The notes under the pieces are model-generated. The model saw only the letters and a list, made by a program, of their open reading frames with translations. It had not been told where the DNA came from and did not search any database. Below, piece after piece: positions 51,595 to 60,500 of a DNA stretch of 63,050 nt. Source of the DNA: Nocardioides phosphati (GTDB lineage Bacteria > Actinomycetota > Actinomycetes > Propionibacteriales > Nocardioidaceae); contig NZ_BMNI01000012.1 of assembly GCF_014646375.1 (NCBI RefSeq), positions 1-63,050 of the forward strand, given 5' to 3'. How positions within the stretch are numbered: the first letter of the stretch is position 1; every line of letters begins with the position of its first letter. The translations under genes and the position numbers were made by a program.

Positions 51595-52842
51595 TCAGAC
51601 CTGGGGGCCGCTGTTCTGGTTCTGCATCTTGGCGAGCTGGCGAGCGGCCGCCTCTCGGCCACCGAGGCCGAAGGCGAGGGCCGCAGCCGCCGCACCGCCG
51701 ACCACGAGCGCGCCGAAGGCGAGGTTGATGATCGAGTCGGCCAGGCCCATGTACTTCAGGCCCATCGCGCCGAAGAGCACCAGCGTCGCGATGCGCACGA
51801 TGTGGCTCGCGCTGCCGCCGACGACCTTGGCCAGCACCGAGGCGACCACGAAGCCCGCCGCGATGATCGCGCCGCCGAAGACGACCTTGCCGCCGAGCTC
51901 CAGGATCTGCTGCAGGAAGCGGGTGATCTCCGGGAAGCCGAGCAGCCGGGTGGCCGCCACCGCGAAGACCAGCACGATCGCGATCTGCACGATCTTGGTG
52001 ATGACCGGGACGGCGCTCTTGCCGGCCGGGAGGACCTCCATGTCACGCAGGGCCCGGTCGATGCCGAGGCCACTGAGCAGCTCGCTGAGCAGCGACGTCA
52101 CGAAGCTCGCGATCAGGACGCCGATGGCGAGGAGCACCGCGCCCGCGATGACGTTGGGGATCGCGTCCATGATCTTCTGCAGCATCTCGGTCGCAGGCTC
52201 GGAGATCGCCTTGATGTCGAGGATCTGCAGGGCCGAGATGGCGACGACCAGCATGATCATCGAGTAGAGGACCAGCCCGATCATCTTCACGATCGACTGC
52301 GCCGTCAGGCCACCCTGGGCCGCCGGGGCGGAGTGCCCGGGCACGGTGGCGGCGTGGGCGGGAGCGCCGGGAGCCGCGCCGACACCGGCGGCGTTCTCCA
52401 GGGTGTCCTTGCCCTTGCCGAGCCACTTGTCGAACGGCACGGCACCCAGCGCGGTCTCGACGAGCTGCCTGACGATCTTGGCGATGATCGCGCCGACCAC
52501 GAAGACCAGGCCCGCGCCGATGATGTTCGGCAGGAACGCGAAGACGCCGTTCAGCATGTTCTGCACCGGCGCCAGCACCTGGGTCAGGCCGAAGAGCTGC
52601 AGCACCGCCATCAGGCCGAAGAGCCACACGAGCAGTGACGCGATGGAGCCCAGCGACTTGCCGAGGCTCTCCCCGTCCGCGCCGGCCTTCTGCAGCGCCG
52701 GCACCTTGTCGACCAGCTTGGCGAAGAGCTTCGCCACCACCTTCGCGATGATCCACGTGATGATCAGGATCGCGAGCGCGATCCCGACCTTGCCGAGTGT
52801 CCCGACCACGTCGTAGCGGTCGTTGAATTCCTGAATGTCCAC
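51595..52842 (-). CDS. mechanosensitive ion channel family / CmpX-like protein
   Basis: 415 aa from GTG 52842, AGGAG 5 nt upstream. About ten membrane helices. The repeated pattern NMLNGVFAFLPNIIGAGLVFVVGAIIAKIVRQL and IMDAIPNVIAGAVLLAIGVLIASFVTSLL is the conserved TM-helix (PF05552-type) repeat of CmpX and small-conductance channel relatives. It lacks a clear MscS beta domain. It may sense membrane tension or be a transporter. An Ala/Gly/Pro linker (near 170) divides the two halves. Confidence 0.8.
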   Translation of the reverse strand: MDIQEFNDRYDVVGTLGKVGIALAILIITWIIAKVVAKLFAKLVDKVPALQKAGADGESLGKSLGSIASLLVWLFGLMAVLQLFGLTQVLAPVQNMLNGVFAFLPNIIGAGLVFVVGAIIAKIVRQLVETALGAVPFDKWLGKGKDTLENAAGVGAAPGAPAHAATVPGHSAPAAQGGLTAQSIVKMIGLVLYSMIMLVVAISALQILDIKAISEPATEMLQKIMDAIPNVIAGAVLLAIGVLIASFVTSLLSELLSGLGIDRALRDMEVLPAGKSAVPVITKIVQIAIVLVFAVAATRLLGFPEITRFLQQILELGGKVVFGGAIIAAGFVVASVLAKVVGGSASHIVRIATLVLFGAMGLKYMGLADSIINLAFGALVVGGAAAAALAFGLGGREAAARQLAKMQNQNSGPQV

Positions 52843-52892
52843 GAGTTCTCCTAGCCCGAGAGGGAGCACTTCCTTGGGGAGACCTTTGCGCA

Positions 52893-52906
52893 CTGGTCTA
52901 GACCAG
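52893..52906. promoter_or_regulatory. 14-bp perfect palindrome upstream of the channel gene
   Basis: CTGGTCTAGACCAG, 51 nt before the start codon of the channel gene (minus strand). A palindrome of this length is a good operator candidate. It sits in the 118-bp gap between the LigD polymerase stop and the channel gene. Confidence 0.45.
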
Positions 52907-52960
52907 CGATAGTGCCCCTTTCCGATGTGGGCATGCCCGCACCGGCGGAAGGCGAGCGAC

Positions 52961-53863
52961 TCAGCGGAAGAGATCGCCCTTCTCGGCGACGCGCGCCAGC
53001 ACCTCGTCGTACCGGAACTGGTCGAGCGCGAACTCGTCGGAAGCCCCGTCCTCGACCTCGTCCCAGGTGATCGGCGTCGCGACCGTCGGGCGCTCCCGTC
53101 CGCGCAGCGAGTAGGGCGCGACCGTGGTCTTGGAGCCGGAGTTCTGCGACCAGTCGAAGAAGACCTTCCCCGTACGCCGCGCCTTGGTCATCGTCGCGGT
53201 GACCAGCTTCGGATGGGCTGCCTGGAGCTCCTCGGCGATCTCCTTGGCGAGGCCGGTCGAGTCGTCCGACGAGAGCGAGCCGTCCAGGGGGACATAGAGG
53301 TGGAGGCCCTTCGAGCCGCTGGTCACCGGCTTCGCCACCAGGTCGCGCGCAGCCAGCACATCGCGCGCGAGCAGCGCCACCTCGCAGCACTGCATCAGAC
53401 CGGCCCCCTCCCCCGGGTCGAGGTCGACGACCAGGCGGTCAGGATTCGTGGGCTCCCCCGATGCGTCGACCTTCCACTGGTGCACGTGGAGCTCCAGCGA
53501 GGCGAGGTTGACCAGGTAGACCAGCGCCGCCAGCCCGTCGATGACCGGGAAGTTGATCTCCCCCGCGTCGCTCGACGCCCGCGAGCCGGTCGTCGGCACC
53601 GAGACGGTCGTGAGCCACGAGGGAGCGCCGGCCGGCGCGTTCTTCTCGAAGAAGCTCCCCTTCGCGACGCCGTGCGGCCAGCGGATCCGCGTGACGGCCC
53701 GGTCGGCGATGTGCGAGAGCAGCACGGGAGCGATGCGCACGTAGTAGTCGAGCACCTCGCCCTTCGTCGTGCCCGTCGCGGGGTAGAGCACCTTCGGCAG
53801 GTTGCTCAGCGTCAGCCGGCGGCCGTCGACCTCCGTGACCACCTCGGTGCCTGCAGGCCTCAT
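52961..53863 (-). CDS. LigD-type DNA polymerase / primase (NHEJ)
   Basis: 300 aa from ATG 53863 (ATGA overlap with the ligase stop). The polymerase domain of bacterial LigD: start RRLTLSNLPKVLYPATGTTKGEVLDYYVRIAPVLL, catalytic acidic pair in VVDLDPGEG, SGSKGLHLYVPL (nucleotide and 5'-phosphate site), and FFDWSQNSGSKTTVAPYSLR. It adds nucleotides at broken ends. Here it is an independent gene rather than a domain of one LigD chain. Confidence 0.92.
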   Translation of the reverse strand: MRPAGTEVVTEVDGRRLTLSNLPKVLYPATGTTKGEVLDYYVRIAPVLLSHIADRAVTRIRWPHGVAKGSFFEKNAPAGAPSWLTTVSVPTTGSRASSDAGEINFPVIDGLAALVYLVNLASLELHVHQWKVDASGEPTNPDRLVVDLDPGEGAGLMQCCEVALLARDVLAARDLVAKPVTSGSKGLHLYVPLDGSLSSDDSTGLAKEIAEELQAAHPKLVTATMTKARRTGKVFFDWSQNSGSKTTVAPYSLRGRERPTVATPITWDEVEDGASDEFALDQFRYDEVLARVAEKGDLFR

Positions 53864-54768
53864 GACTGATGCTCCAGGTCGGCCGGGACGAGGTCGCTCC
53901 GGACCCCTTGGTACGACGGCTGCCGCAGACGACCGTCGCGCGTCATGCCGAGCGACTCGACGTCCACGACCACGACCGGCTCGACCCAGTGCGTGTCGAC
54001 GGTGTCGGCCTTCGCCATCGGCGTGACGAAGGGGCTGTCCGCGCGGCCGATCTCCACCAGCGTCGGCAGCAGCGCGATGCCCGCGCGCCCGGCGAGCCCG
54101 CTGCCCACCCGCCCGCGGAAGACCAGGCCGTCGGCTGTCGGCTCCCCGACGAGCAGCGCGCCGAGCCGCGCGTCGCTGCCCTTCTCCCCGCGCCAGCCAC
54201 CGATGACCACCGACCGCCGCGGCCGGTGCGGGAACTTCAGCCAGTCGCGGCTCCGCACGCCCGGCCGGTACGGCGCAGACCGCAGCTTCGACACGATGCC
54301 CTCGAGCCCCTGGGCCCCGGTCGCCTCCAGCAGCATCTCCCCGTCGTCGTACGTCGGAGGGACGAGCCAGGCGTCGTCGCCGAGGTGCAGGGACTCGAGC
54401 TCGGCGCGGCGGGCCTCCCAGGGCAGGTCGACCAGCGACCGGCCGTCGAGCGCCAGGAGGTCGAAGACGTAGAGCCGCGCCGGGCCACCGCGCTGCAGCG
54501 CCCCGAACGAAGGCCGCCCGAGCTCGTCGGGCGCCGCGAGCTCGCCGTCGAGCACCATGTCGCGATCCAGCGACGCCAGCCCGGCGAGCTGGGGGAACTC
54601 CCGCGTCCGCTCGTTGCCGTTGCGCGTCCACACCGTCAGGCCCCCATCCCCGACGCGGACGATCACGCGGATCCCGTCCCACTTCACCTCGTGGACCCAG
54701 TCGGATCCATCGGGGACGCGGTCGCCCTTGGTGGCGAGCATCGGCGGCACGAACGGCATGCTCACCAT
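53860..54768 (-). CDS. ATP-dependent DNA ligase, LigD-type (NHEJ)
   Basis: 302 aa from ATG 54768 (GTG 54765 and ATG 54759 also in frame). Adenylation lysine K29 in VHEVKWDGIRV, then motif III YVFDLLALDG, motif IV EGIVSKL and motif V RDWLKF, followed by an OB fold. It seals breaks with ATP. It has no phosphoesterase or polymerase domain. The start lies 21 bp from the divergent Ku start. Confidence 0.93.
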   Translation of the reverse strand: MVSMPFVPPMLATKGDRVPDGSDWVHEVKWDGIRVIVRVGDGGLTVWTRNGNERTREFPQLAGLASLDRDMVLDGELAAPDELGRPSFGALQRGGPARLYVFDLLALDGRSLVDLPWEARRAELESLHLGDDAWLVPPTYDDGEMLLEATGAQGLEGIVSKLRSAPYRPGVRSRDWLKFPHRPRRSVVIGGWRGEKGSDARLGALLVGEPTADGLVFRGRVGSGLAGRAGIALLPTLVEIGRADSPFVTPMAKADTVDTHWVEPVVVVDVESLGMTRDGRLRQPSYQGVRSDLVPADLEHQS

Positions 54769-54789
54769 CTTCTCGGATACCGTGAAGTC

Positions 54790-55590
54790 ATGCGCGCTAT
54801 CTGGAAGGGGGCCGTCTCGTTCGGCCTCGTGAGCGTCCCGGTGAAGCTCTACTCCGCGACCGAGAGCCACGACGTCTCCTTCCGCCAGGTCCACGCCAAG
54901 GACGGCGGCCGGATCCGCTACCAGCGGATCTGCTCGCTCGACGGCGAGGAGGTGCCCTACGCCGACATCGCCAAGGGCTACGAGACCGAGGACGGCGAGA
55001 TGGTCATCCTCTCCGACGACGACCTCCGCGACCTGCCGATCACCTCCAGCCGCGAGATCGCGGTGGAGAAGTTCGTGCCCAGCGACCAGATCGACCCGAT
55101 GCTCTTCGAGAAGAGCTACTACCTCGAGCCGGAGAAGACCGGCGCCAAGCCCTACGCCCTGCTGCGCCAGGCGCTGCAGGAGTCCGACCGCGTCGCCGTC
55201 GTGACCGTCGCCCTGCGGCAGCGCACCGCGCCCGCCCTGCTCCGCGTCCGTGAGACCGAGGCGGGCGACGTGATCGTGCTGCAGACGCTGATGTGGCCCG
55301 ACGAGATCCGCACCCCCGACTTCTCCGTCGAGGCTGGCGAGGTCAAGGCGGCCGAGGTCAAGATGGCGAAGATGCTCGTCGAGACCCTCGCCGGCGACTT
55401 CGACCCGAGCGAGCTCGAGGACGACTACGCCGAGGCCGTCGAGGCCGTCGTCAAGGCGAAGATCGAGGGCGGCGAGGTGCACCGCACCGAGACCTCCACC
55501 AAGTCCGCGGGCGAGGTCGTCGACCTGCTCGCGGCGCTCCAGCAGTCGGTCGAGGCGGCCAAGCAGGCCCGCGGCGAGAAGGCCGGCTGA
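54790..55590 (+). CDS. ku: Ku protein (NHEJ end-binding)
   Basis: 266 aa from ATG 54790, TACCGT 6 nt upstream (leaderless). Homodimeric ring protein that binds DNA ends and recruits LigD. MRAIWKGAVSFGLVSVPVKLYSAT, FRQVHAKDGGRIRYQRIC and KGYETEDGEMVILSDDD are signature blocks of bacterial Ku. The C-terminus has a short charged extension. Divergent from the ligase and polymerase genes with 21 bp between start codons. Confidence 0.96.
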   Translation: MRAIWKGAVSFGLVSVPVKLYSATESHDVSFRQVHAKDGGRIRYQRICSLDGEEVPYADIAKGYETEDGEMVILSDDDLRDLPITSSREIAVEKFVPSDQIDPMLFEKSYYLEPEKTGAKPYALLRQALQESDRVAVVTVALRQRTAPALLRVRETEAGDVIVLQTLMWPDEIRTPDFSVEAGEVKAAEVKMAKMLVETLAGDFDPSELEDDYAEAVEAVVKAKIEGGEVHRTETSTKSAGEVVDLLAALQQSVEAAKQARGEKAG

Positions 55591-55708
55591 CGCCGGACCC
55601 GCACGCGGTCCCCACACCGTCGGCCGCCGCGGTCACGGTCCGGCCACGATCGCCGCGGCGCCCCGATATTCGGGTGACGCGTCAGCCGCCCGCCGCCATG
55701 CTGACCGG

Positions 55709-56632
55709 GTGACCTCCGAGCAGCCTCCCGTCCACGTCTGGCTCCCCTGGCTGGTCGGCCTGGCAGCGATCTGGGGCTGCAGCTTCCTCTTCATCAGCGT
55801 CGGCGTGAGCGAGCTGCACCCGACGTACGTGACGCTCGGGCGCGTGTCGTCGGGGGCGCTCGCCGTCCTCGTCATCATGGGCGTCACGGGCCACCGGCTG
55901 CCGCGCGATCCCGTCACCTGGCTCCATCTCGCGGTGCCCGGCCTGCTGACCGCAGTGGCGTTCACGCTCTTCGGCTTCGGCGAGCAGCGGATCCCCAGCC
56001 TGCTCGCCGGCATCTGGAACGGCACGACGCCGCTGGTCACGCTGCCGGCCGCCGTGCTCCTCTTCCGGACCGAGCGGTTCTCGGCCGCCAAGGTGATCGG
56101 TCTCGTGCTCGGCTTCGGCGGCACGCTGGTCGTGCTGGGTGCCTGGCAGGGCCTCAGCGGCAGCGGCTTCACGGGCCAGATGATGTGCTTCGCCGCCGCC
56201 TCCTGCTACGGCATCGCCATCCCCTACCAGCAGCGGTACGTCGCACCCCGCGTCGACTCCGACCTCGCGGTGAGCGCGGGCCAGCTGCTCTGTGCGACCG
56301 CCGTGATGGCGATCGTCGCGCCACTCGTCGCCGGACCGCCGCCGACCGACCTCTCCCCCAAGGTGATCGGCTCGGTCCTGACCCTCGGCGCGGTCGGCAC
56401 GGGCATCGCGCTCGCCATCCACGCCCGCAACATCCGCTGGGTGGGCGGCTCGACGGCGTCGTACGTCACCTACCTGAGCCCGATGTTCGCGATCGCGGTC
56501 GGCATCGTCGTGCTCGGCGAGGGCGTGCACTGGTACCAGCCGGTCGGCGGCGCGGTCATCCTGCTCGGTGTCGCGATCGCCCAGGGCAAGCTCCACCTCG
56601 GGCCGCGGCCGACCCCCGTGGTGCCGGCCTAG
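55709..56632 (+). CDS. EamA/DMT superfamily transporter
   Basis: 307 aa from GTG 55709; CATGCT 6 nt upstream is a weak -10. Ten hydrophobic helices in two similar halves (EamA repeats): LVGLAAIWGCSFLFISVGV at the start and ASYVTYLSPMFAIAVGIVVLGE with QPVGGAVILLGVAIAQG at the end. Metabolite exporter or importer of unknown substrate. Its stop TAG shares bases with the stop of the convergent SDR. Confidence 0.88.
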   Translation: MTSEQPPVHVWLPWLVGLAAIWGCSFLFISVGVSELHPTYVTLGRVSSGALAVLVIMGVTGHRLPRDPVTWLHLAVPGLLTAVAFTLFGFGEQRIPSLLAGIWNGTTPLVTLPAAVLLFRTERFSAAKVIGLVLGFGGTLVVLGAWQGLSGSGFTGQMMCFAAASCYGIAIPYQQRYVAPRVDSDLAVSAGQLLCATAVMAIVAPLVAGPPPTDLSPKVIGSVLTLGAVGTGIALAIHARNIRWVGGSTASYVTYLSPMFAIAVGIVVLGEGVHWYQPVGGAVILLGVAIAQGKLHLGPRPTPVVPA

Positions 56633-57555
56633 GCGTCATCCTCCGGAGCCGGGATCTCCACGACCTCCGCGACCTCGTCAGGCGGGCTCGCCACCGCCCG
56701 CGCCGCGGCCGAGTCACCGACGGCGCGGTGGGCCACCGCGAGCGTGAAGTCGGCGAGCCGCGGAGCGACCAGGTTGAAGACCTCGTAGAGGTCGGCGACG
56801 CGGGTGTTGACCGTCAGCGGACGGTCCTCGAGCGCCCGTACGACACGCTCCGCCGCCTGCTCCGGCGTCAGCCCGCGCATCGCGCGATAGGCCTCGGTCG
56901 GCGCGGTCATCGGCGTGTGGACCAGCGAGACCCGCATGTTGGTGAACGTGACGTTGTCGAAGAAGACCTCGCGCCCGGCGATGCGGGAGAAGGTGTCCAG
57001 AGCTGCCTTCGAGGCGATGTACGGCGCGAACTTCGGCGCCTTGATCTGGATGCCCCACGTGACGATGTTGACGACGTGGCCGAACCGCTGGGCGCGCATC
57101 GCCGGCAGCAGCCCCATCGTCAGCCGCACCGGGCCGAGGTAGTTGATCGCCATCGTGCGCTCGATGTCGTGGAAGCGGTCGTAGGTGAGCTCGAGCGAAC
57201 GCCGGATCGAGCGGCCCGCGTTGTTGACCAGGTAGTCGACCGCCCCGTGCGCGGCGAGGACGTCCTTGACCAGGCGGTCGATGGCGTCGAGGTCGGTGAG
57301 GTCGCAGGGGTAGACCTCGGCCGCGCCGCCCGCGTCCTCGATCTGCGCGCGGACCTCCTCGAGCTCCGCCTGCCGGCGCGCGACCAGGAGCACGCGGGCT
57401 CCGGTCGCGGCGACCGCGAGGGCGGTCGCCCGGCCGATGCCCGACGACGCGCCCGTGACCATGACCGTGCGGCCGGCGAGGGGGCTGGGGAGGCCGGCGA
57501 CCCGGCGTACGACGCGGGCGGCTGCGGCCCGCGGGCCCTGCACGAGAAGCTTCAC
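56629..57555 (-). CDS. short-chain dehydrogenase/reductase
   Basis: 308 aa from GTG 57555, overlapping the glutamate dehydrogenase stop as GTGA. Rossmann SDR with an N-terminal extension of about 27 residues. VTGASSGIG near 33, NNAGRS near 114, catalytic Y-IAS-K. The expected catalytic Ser position, 13 residues before the Tyr, is Thr (NIVTWGIQI). C-terminal 60 residues extend beyond the fold. Substrate unknown. Coupling to gdh suggests shared control. Confidence 0.83.
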   Translation of the reverse strand: MKLLVQGPRAAAARVVRRVAGLPSPLAGRTVMVTGASSGIGRATALAVAATGARVLLVARRQAELEEVRAQIEDAGGAAEVYPCDLTDLDAIDRLVKDVLAAHGAVDYLVNNAGRSIRRSLELTYDRFHDIERTMAINYLGPVRLTMGLLPAMRAQRFGHVVNIVTWGIQIKAPKFAPYIASKAALDTFSRIAGREVFFDNVTFTNMRVSLVHTPMTAPTEAYRAMRGLTPEQAAERVVRALEDRPLTVNTRVADLYEVFNLVAPRLADFTLAVAHRAVGDSAAARAVASPPDEVAEVVEIPAPEDDA

Positions 57556-60500
57556 GTGACCAAGCCTCGCACCACACGCAGCCCCACGGCCACCCTGGCC
57601 AGGTCGGCGGCGTCGTCGGAGCAGATCTCCTCGAGGGTGTGGGCCGCGCGGTCGATCCGGCCGGCGTCCTTCTCCTCCCACAGCGCGACGCGCAACGGCG
57701 CCGGCTCGTCATGCGGAGTCGACTCGAGCACCTGCACGGTGAGCTGGGCGTGGACCGCGTGCAGGTCGTCGCGCACGGCTGCGCGCGCCATCGCCTCCCA
57801 GCGGTCGCGGCGCGGGAGCGCGAGCACCCGGCCGAGCACCGACGAGAGGCCGAGCCGCTCCCCCAGTGCGAAGTGGACCCGTGCCACGTCCACCGCGTCG
57901 ATGCCTTCGCGTTCGGCGGTCTCCACCACCCCCAGCAGCACGTACGCCGGCGGCAGCACCGCGACGGCCGTGGCCAGCTCCTCGTCGACGCCACGCCCCA
58001 CGAGGTGGTCCCGCCGCTCGAGGTAGGACTCCCGCTCGCGACCGGTGAGCAGCTCCGGCAGCTCCGCCATCACCCGCTGCACCGCCTCGCCGAAGAAGTC
58101 GACGATCTCCTCGCTGGCCAGCGGCGAGCGGCGGTTGGTGACCAGCCAGCGACTGGCACGCTCGACGAGCGTGCGCATCTCGATGCGCATCTCGGTCTGC
58201 ACCGCGGCGTCGACCTGGTTGTCCTTCGCGGCGATCCGGTCGCGCAGGGCGAGCGAGCCGAAGATCTCGCGGGCGACGAAGTTGGCACAGGCCAGGTCAG
58301 CGGCGCTGGCGGAGGTCTCCTCCCCCAGCCGGTGCCAGAAGGTCATCCCGGCGCCGTTGACCAGGTCGTTGACGACCTGCGTCACCACGATCTCGCGGCG
58401 CAGCGGGTGCTGCTCGATCTGCGGCCGGTACTCCTGGCGGATGCGGGAGGGGAAGTAGGCGTAGAGGTCGCTGCGCAGGAAGGGGTCCTCGGGCAGGTCG
58501 GAGGCGAGCAGCTCGCCGGCCAGCGCGATCTTGGTCCACGACAGCAGCACCGAGAGCTCCGGTGCCGTCAGCCCCTCCCCCTGCTCGATCCGCCGCCTCA
58601 CCTCGGCGGACGAGGGCAGGGACTCCAGGTCGCGGTCGACGATCCCGCGGCCCTCGAGGTCGCGGATCCAGGCCTCGTGCACGTGCAGGAGGTCAGGTGC
58701 GGTCGCCTGGGCGTTGGCCAGCGCGAGGTTCTGCTCGGAGTTGTCGCGCAGCACGAGGGCGGCCACCTCGTCCGTCATCGACGCGAGCAGCTCGTTGCGC
58801 TGCTTGCGGGTGAGGTCGCCGTCGTCGACCACCCGGTCGAGCAGGATCTTGAGGTTGACCTCGCGGTCGGAGGTGTCGACGCCGGCCGAGTTGTCGATGA
58901 AGTCGGTGTTGAGCCGGCCGCCGGCCGCGGCGTACTCGATCCGGCCGCGCTGGGTGAGGCCGAGGTTGCCGCCCTCACCGACACAGCGGACGCGCAGGTC
59001 GGCTCCGTCGACGCGGATGCCGTCGTTGGCCTTGTCGCCGACCTCGCTGTTGCTCTCCGTACTCGCCTTGACGTAGGTGCCGATGCCGCCGTTCCAGAGC
59101 AGGTCGACCGGTGCCCGCAGGATCGCGCGGAGCAGGTCGTTGGGGGCCATCGGGCCCGGCTCGATGCGAAGCGCCTTCGCCGCCTGCGGCGACACCGGGA
59201 TCCGCTTCGCCTGGCGCGACCACACGCCGCCGCCCTCGGAGATCAGCGAACGGTCGTAGTCCTGCCACGACGAGCGGGGCAGGGCGAAGAGCCTCGCCCT
59301 CTCGTCGTACGACGCAGCGGCGTCCGGGTCCGGGTCGAGGAAGATGTCGCGATGGTCGAAGGCGGCCACGAGGCGTGCCGTGCGCGAGCTCAGCAGCCCG
59401 TTGCCGAACACGTCGCCCGACATGTCGCCGATGCCAACGCAGGTGAACTCCTCGCGCTGGCAGTCGATGCCCATCTCGCGGAAGTGCCGCTGCACGGAGA
59501 CCCAGGCGCCCCGGGCGGTGATGCCCATCGCCTTGTGGTCGTAGCCGACCGACCCGCCCGAGGCGAACGCGTCGCCGAGCCAGAACCCGTAGCCCGCCGC
59601 GACCTCGTTGGCGATGTCGCTGAACGTCGCCGTGCCCTTGTCCGCCGCGACCACCAGGTAGGCGTCGTCCTCGTCATGGCGTACGACGCGGGGTGGCGGC
59701 ACGACCTCGCCGCCGACCATGTTGTCGGTGAGGTCGAGCAGCCCGGAGATGAAGGTCCGGTAGCAGGCGATGCCCTCGGCCATCCACGCCTCACGGTCGG
59801 ACGGGTCGGGGAGCTGCTTGGCGTAGAAGCCGCCCTTCGCGCCCACCGGCACGATCACGGTGTTCTTCACCATCTGCGCCTTCACCAGGCCGAGGACCTC
59901 CGTGCGGAAGTCGTCACGCCGGTCGGACCAGCGCAGACCGCCGCGGGCGACCGCACCGAACCGCAGGTGCACGCCCTCGACCCGCGGCGAGTGGACGAAG
60001 ATCTCGAACTTCGGCCGCGGCTCCGGAAGGTCGGGCACCGCGGTGGGGTCGAGCTTGAGCGAGAGGAACGGCCGGTGCCGTCCGTCGCCGTCGAGCACGT
60101 AGTGGTTGGTCCGCAGCGTCGCCCGGATCAGCCCGAGGTACGAGCGCAGGATCCGGTCGTGATCGAGACGCAGCACCTCGTCGAGCCCTGCGGTGATCCG
60201 TTCGGCGATCTCACCCTCGGTCGGCGTGGCCGCCTCCCCACGGTCAGGGTCGAAGCGTGCCTCGAAGAGCTCCACCAGGAGCCGCGTCAGGTCCACGTTC
60301 TCCCGGAGCGCCTCCTCGATCGACTCGAGGCTGAACGGCGTGCCGGTCTGCCGCAGGTACCGCGCGTAGGCCCGCAGCACCACGACCTGCCGCCACCGCA
60401 GCCCCGGATCAAGGACCAGGCTGTTGAACCCGTCGACCTCACAGGCACCGGCCCAGATCGCGCGCAGCGCCTCCTCGAGCGGAGCCCGCTCCTCCTCGCC

